A stretch of 64,000 nucleotides of DNA from Pelagicoccus enzymogenes. GTDB taxonomy: Bacteria > Verrucomicrobiota > Verrucomicrobiia > Opitutales > Opitutaceae. The stretch spans positions 62,001 to 126,000 of the forward strand of contig NZ_JACYFG010000009.1 in assembly GCF_014803405.1 (NCBI RefSeq), written 5' to 3'. The position numbers were made by a program, and so were the translations under genes. Shown piece by piece: positions 61,635-64,000 of this stretch (positions are counted from its first letter, which is position 1; every line of letters starts with the position of its first letter). The notes beneath the pieces were generated by a model. That model was not told the DNA's origin and made no database searches. It saw only the letters and a program-made list of their open reading frames with translations.

Positions 61635-64000
61635 ATGCGCAGCTTCACACTCAAGCTCCTCCTCGCCACAGCTATCATTGCCGCTACCACCCTCGCGCAA
61701 ACCACCACATCCCGTCCCCGCGTTTCCGCACTCAATCCCGCAAACCTCGCCATCTTCCCCGCCCCCGACGACGCCCATTTCCTCACCCTCAACGCCAGCG
61801 GTGCCCACTGGTGGCAATCCAAGTCCGGCAAGATCCTCAGCACCATCACCCTCGAAGACGGCACTCCCGTCCTCCCTTCCTCCAACGCCCTCCTCTCCCC
61901 CGACGGCTCCAAAGTCTACACCGCCACCGCGACCCACCTCCTTCGTATCCAGCTCCCCACCACCGCATCAACTCCCCAAGTCTCCGCCATTGCGCTGCCC
62001 AGCATCGATCGTCTCGCCTTCCACCCCAACACCGGCGAGCTCATAGCCATCGACCACGACACCAGAGCAAACCTAAACCGTATCCACCGCGTCGATACCG
62101 AATTTCTCGCCGTTACCGCCCTTCCCGATATCCCCATCACACTTCACACCAACGCATTCACCACCTACGGCCCCCTCCTCAACCTACTCCCCAGCAACTC
62201 CGACGCCCCCTACCTCGACCACGTTATAAACGGGGTCGGACTCACCCAAGCCCCCCTCGAAACCGCCGTCAGCCTTCCCGACGCCTACCGCGAGCGAAAC
62301 CTCCAAGGTCTAGTCAACCAATGGACAAGCCACTTCGATTCCCACTACGTCGCCCCCGGCGGCGCGCTCATCCACCTGTTTCAGCCCACCTACGACATCG
62401 GCTACATCGCCTTCACAAACCGAGAGACTCTCGAGAGCGATAAAATCATTTTCCTCGAACCCACCTCCTATCCGCACGCCTACGTCGAAACTTTTGTTGG
62501 CCCGCTCCAACTCGCTCCCGGACACAATTACCACGTCGCCACCCATTCCTCGCTCTTCGTCGAGGGCACCCGCATCTTTGTCCTCGACCTCGCCAAACAA
62601 GAGATCTCCTTCCAAACCGACCTCCGCCATTTCGAGATGGCTCGCGACGACTCCTCAGCCGCGTTCTCTGCAGACGGAAAATCCCTCTTCATCGCCAACG
62701 CCTTCCGCTTCGTTCGCTTAGACATCGCCAGCAACCAAATCGTCGCCGACTACCTTCCCCAGTCACCCGCCCGTATCCAAAAGCTCGCTCTCAACGCCAC
62801 CCAATCCGGATACCTCGTCCTCGACGACCAACGTCAACTCTCGACTCTCACCCTCGACGCCAACGGCGCCCAGTTCGAAAAACAATACCGCAGCGTCGGC
62901 GACTTCACCCTTCAAGCCGACACTGCCAGTCTCTTCACCCTGTATGAACCAAAGGGTTCACGCGACATCCGCTTCAACTTCTGGCTCGCCGACAGCTATC
63001 CCGACGGACAGCCCGTACGCGGTGCCCGCACCGCTTCCCACATGGACCAAACCGGTCCCTACCAAGCCATCTTCTCGCCCGCCGGCTCCTACGTCTTCAC
63101 CACCCAAGGCACCGGAGCCCTCCTCGACGCCTTTTCGCCCGAAAAGATCTTCATTCTCCCCCGCGACCGAAAACTCTACGACTCTCCAATCGATAGCCAA
63201 ACGCCGCCTGCAGCCGCCATCGACCAAAACGAGGCCTACCTCACCGTATTCGAAAACCAACGACTCTCCACCTTCGACTTCCATTCCCAAGAACACCTCT
63301 GGAGCATCGACATCCCACAAGACCGCCGCGTCTACCCTCTCTTCTACAACTACGAAAACCAACTCCTCGCCCTCCACACCAATCCCTACCAGCTCACCCT
63401 CCACGACGCCGAAACCGGAGCCGCCACTCCGTTTCCCGGATCCAACAGCATCCCCTCCACCCAAACCGATCCAACCTACCTTCAAGTCTCCCACAACCGA
63501 CAACACCTCATCCTCGGCGACGCCCAGAAAACCCATATTCTAAACCTGGATACAGGAAAAACCCGCACCACCCTCGACCTCCCTAGCCGAAACGTCGCCT
63601 TCGCCCTCTCGCCTCAATCGGATTTCCTACTCGCCGCAACCGCCTCCGGGCCCATCGAATTCTACAGTCTCGATCAGGCCCGCAACATAGGCGAACTCAC
63701 CGTGTATCCGGAAACAAACGACTGGACATTCGTCGCCTCCGACCACCGCTTCGAAAGCTCTCCCAATGCAGCCGATACGCTCTACACCGTCGTCGATCAT
63801 AAGATCGTCCCCGGGGGCCAACTCCTTGCCCAGCTCCACGAGCCAGGTCTCCTGCAAACCATCCTCGGCGGCGACCTCCCTTCACGAGCAGCCACCCAGA
63901 TCGAAGGCCTCGCCTCCCTTCCCCAAGTCAGCCTCGCCCTCGCCGACGGCACCCGCGGTCTCATAGTGGAAGACGACCTCGAGCTCGACACCGAAAACAC
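61635..64000 (+). CDS. WD40-like beta-propeller protein, probably the N-terminal part of a caspase-type protein (cut by window edge)
   Basis: At least 788 residues with no stop before the window end. Signal peptide SFTLKLLLATAIIAATTLAQ. The body has blade-like repeats with LLSPDGSKVYTATATHLLRI, AAFSADGKSLFIANAFRFVR and FALSPQSDFLLAATASGPIE: WD40-like units. Near the window end, NDWTFVASDHRFESSPNAAD followed by HEPGLLQTILGGDLP matches the bridge (G)WTFVASDGRFEASPDA...LY(T/R)PGLLxxIL(G/A)G that, in my knowledge of the family, joins WD40 repeats to a caspase (C14) domain in verrucomicrobial and other bacterial proteins. The caspase part itself is not visible, so it is inferred. The adjacent DUF4384 protease supports this reading. 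Confidence 0.6.
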   Translation, partial: MRSFTLKLLLATAIIAATTLAQTTTSRPRVSALNPANLAIFPAPDDAHFLTLNASGAHWWQSKSGKILSTITLEDGTPVLPSSNALLSPDGSKVYTATATHLLRIQLPTTASTPQVSAIALPSIDRLAFHPNTGELIAIDHDTRANLNRIHRVDTEFLAVTALPDIPITLHTNAFTTYGPLLNLLPSNSDAPYLDHVINGVGLTQAPLETAVSLPDAYRERNLQGLVNQWTSHFDSHYVAPGGALIHLFQPTYDIGYIAFTNRETLESDKIIFLEPTSYPHAYVETFVGPLQLAPGHNYHVATHSSLFVEGTRIFVLDLAKQEISFQTDLRHFEMARDDSSAAFSADGKSLFIANAFRFVRLDIASNQIVADYLPQSPARIQKLALNATQSGYLVLDDQRQLSTLTLDANGAQFEKQYRSVGDFTLQADTASLFTLYEPKGSRDIRFNFWLADSYPDGQPVRGARTASHMDQTGPYQAIFSPAGSYVFTTQGTGALLDAFSPEKIFILPRDRKLYDSPIDSQTPPAAAIDQNEAYLTVFENQRLSTFDFHSQEHLWSIDIPQDRRVYPLFYNYENQLLALHTNPYQLTLHDAETGAATPFPGSNSIPSTQTDPTYLQVSHNRQHLILGDAQKTHILNLDTGKTRTTLDLPSRNVAFALSPQSDFLLAATASGPIEFYSLDQARNIGELTVYPETNDWTFVASDHRFESSPNAADTLYTVVDHKIVPGGQLLAQLHEPGLLQTILGGDLPSRAATQIEGLASLPQVSLALADGTRGLIVEDDLELDTEN

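Overview
The window looks like a chromosome segment of a marine member of the Verrucomicrobiota, most likely class Opitutae (Pelagicoccus/Puniceicoccus-like). The reasons are a C-terminal sorting signal of the VPDSG type (3307-4041) and a VPDN variant (20062-20598), many secreted proteins of a kind common in this phylum, menaquinone synthesis (menA), a cytochrome bd oxidase, a Nif3-like protein and moderately high G+C with C-ending codons. This placement is inference from protein character, not from a marker-gene comparison. Nothing suggests a plasmid, prophage or integrative element. I found no rRNA, tRNA, CRISPR array or transposase gene.

Layout. 1-2.3 kb: menA (cut by the window edge), a SerB-like phosphatase, the zinc-free ribosomal protein pair L36/L31 and YqgE. 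2.4-6.1 kb: Nif3-like protein, VPDSG-CTERM protein, aroQ and a convergent unknown. 6.2-11.2 kb: a tightly coupled three-gene secreted operon (FG-GAP-like protein, PDZ-less HtrA-like protease, unknown exported protein). 11.5-20.6 kb: an unknown exported protein, fusA, a 1156-residue glycosidase/phosphorylase-like protein behind a strong inverted repeat, and an RlmL-like methyltransferase. 20.8-27.1 kb: methyltransferase, sodium-solute symporter, oligogalacturonate-lyase-like protein, trhO and a Wzi-like outer membrane protein. 27.1-36.5 kb: an SRPBCC-VOC fusion, cytochrome b562, a WYL regulator, an ECF sigma/anti-sigma pair facing a DUF4331 gene and a His-rich TPR gene, and cydAB. 36.9-46 kb: ilvC, rplU-rpmA, a three-gene lipid or polyketide-like cassette (ketosynthase, acyl carrier protein, CrtI-like oxidoreductase), a NarL-type response regulator, an Hpt protein and ybaB-recR. 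46-54 kb: epimerase-like protein, DJ-1/PfpI, a disulfide oxidoreductase, an SDR, an M42 peptidase, an MFS transporter and a TetR/cupin pair with a perfect operator-like palindrome. 54-64 kb: a 1401-residue secreted protein, two small proteins, a lipocalin-sized protein, a papain-like DUF4384 protease, and a large beta-propeller protein, cut by the window edge, that resembles the front part of WD40-caspase proteins.

The most unusual signal is a set of REP-like elements with a GTAG head and an imperfect palindrome. Two inverted pairs resemble REPINs, and in four genes the GTAG head itself supplies the TAG stop codon. One element carries the stop codons of two convergent genes. No RAYT (TnpA_REP) gene is in the window. 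The best candidates for undescribed biology are the ketosynthase-ACP-oxidoreductase cassette (40.4-43.4 kb), the papain-like/caspase-like protease neighbourhood (60.0-64.0 kb), and the sigma/anti-sigma - DUF4331 - His-rich TPR module (29.6-34.2 kb).
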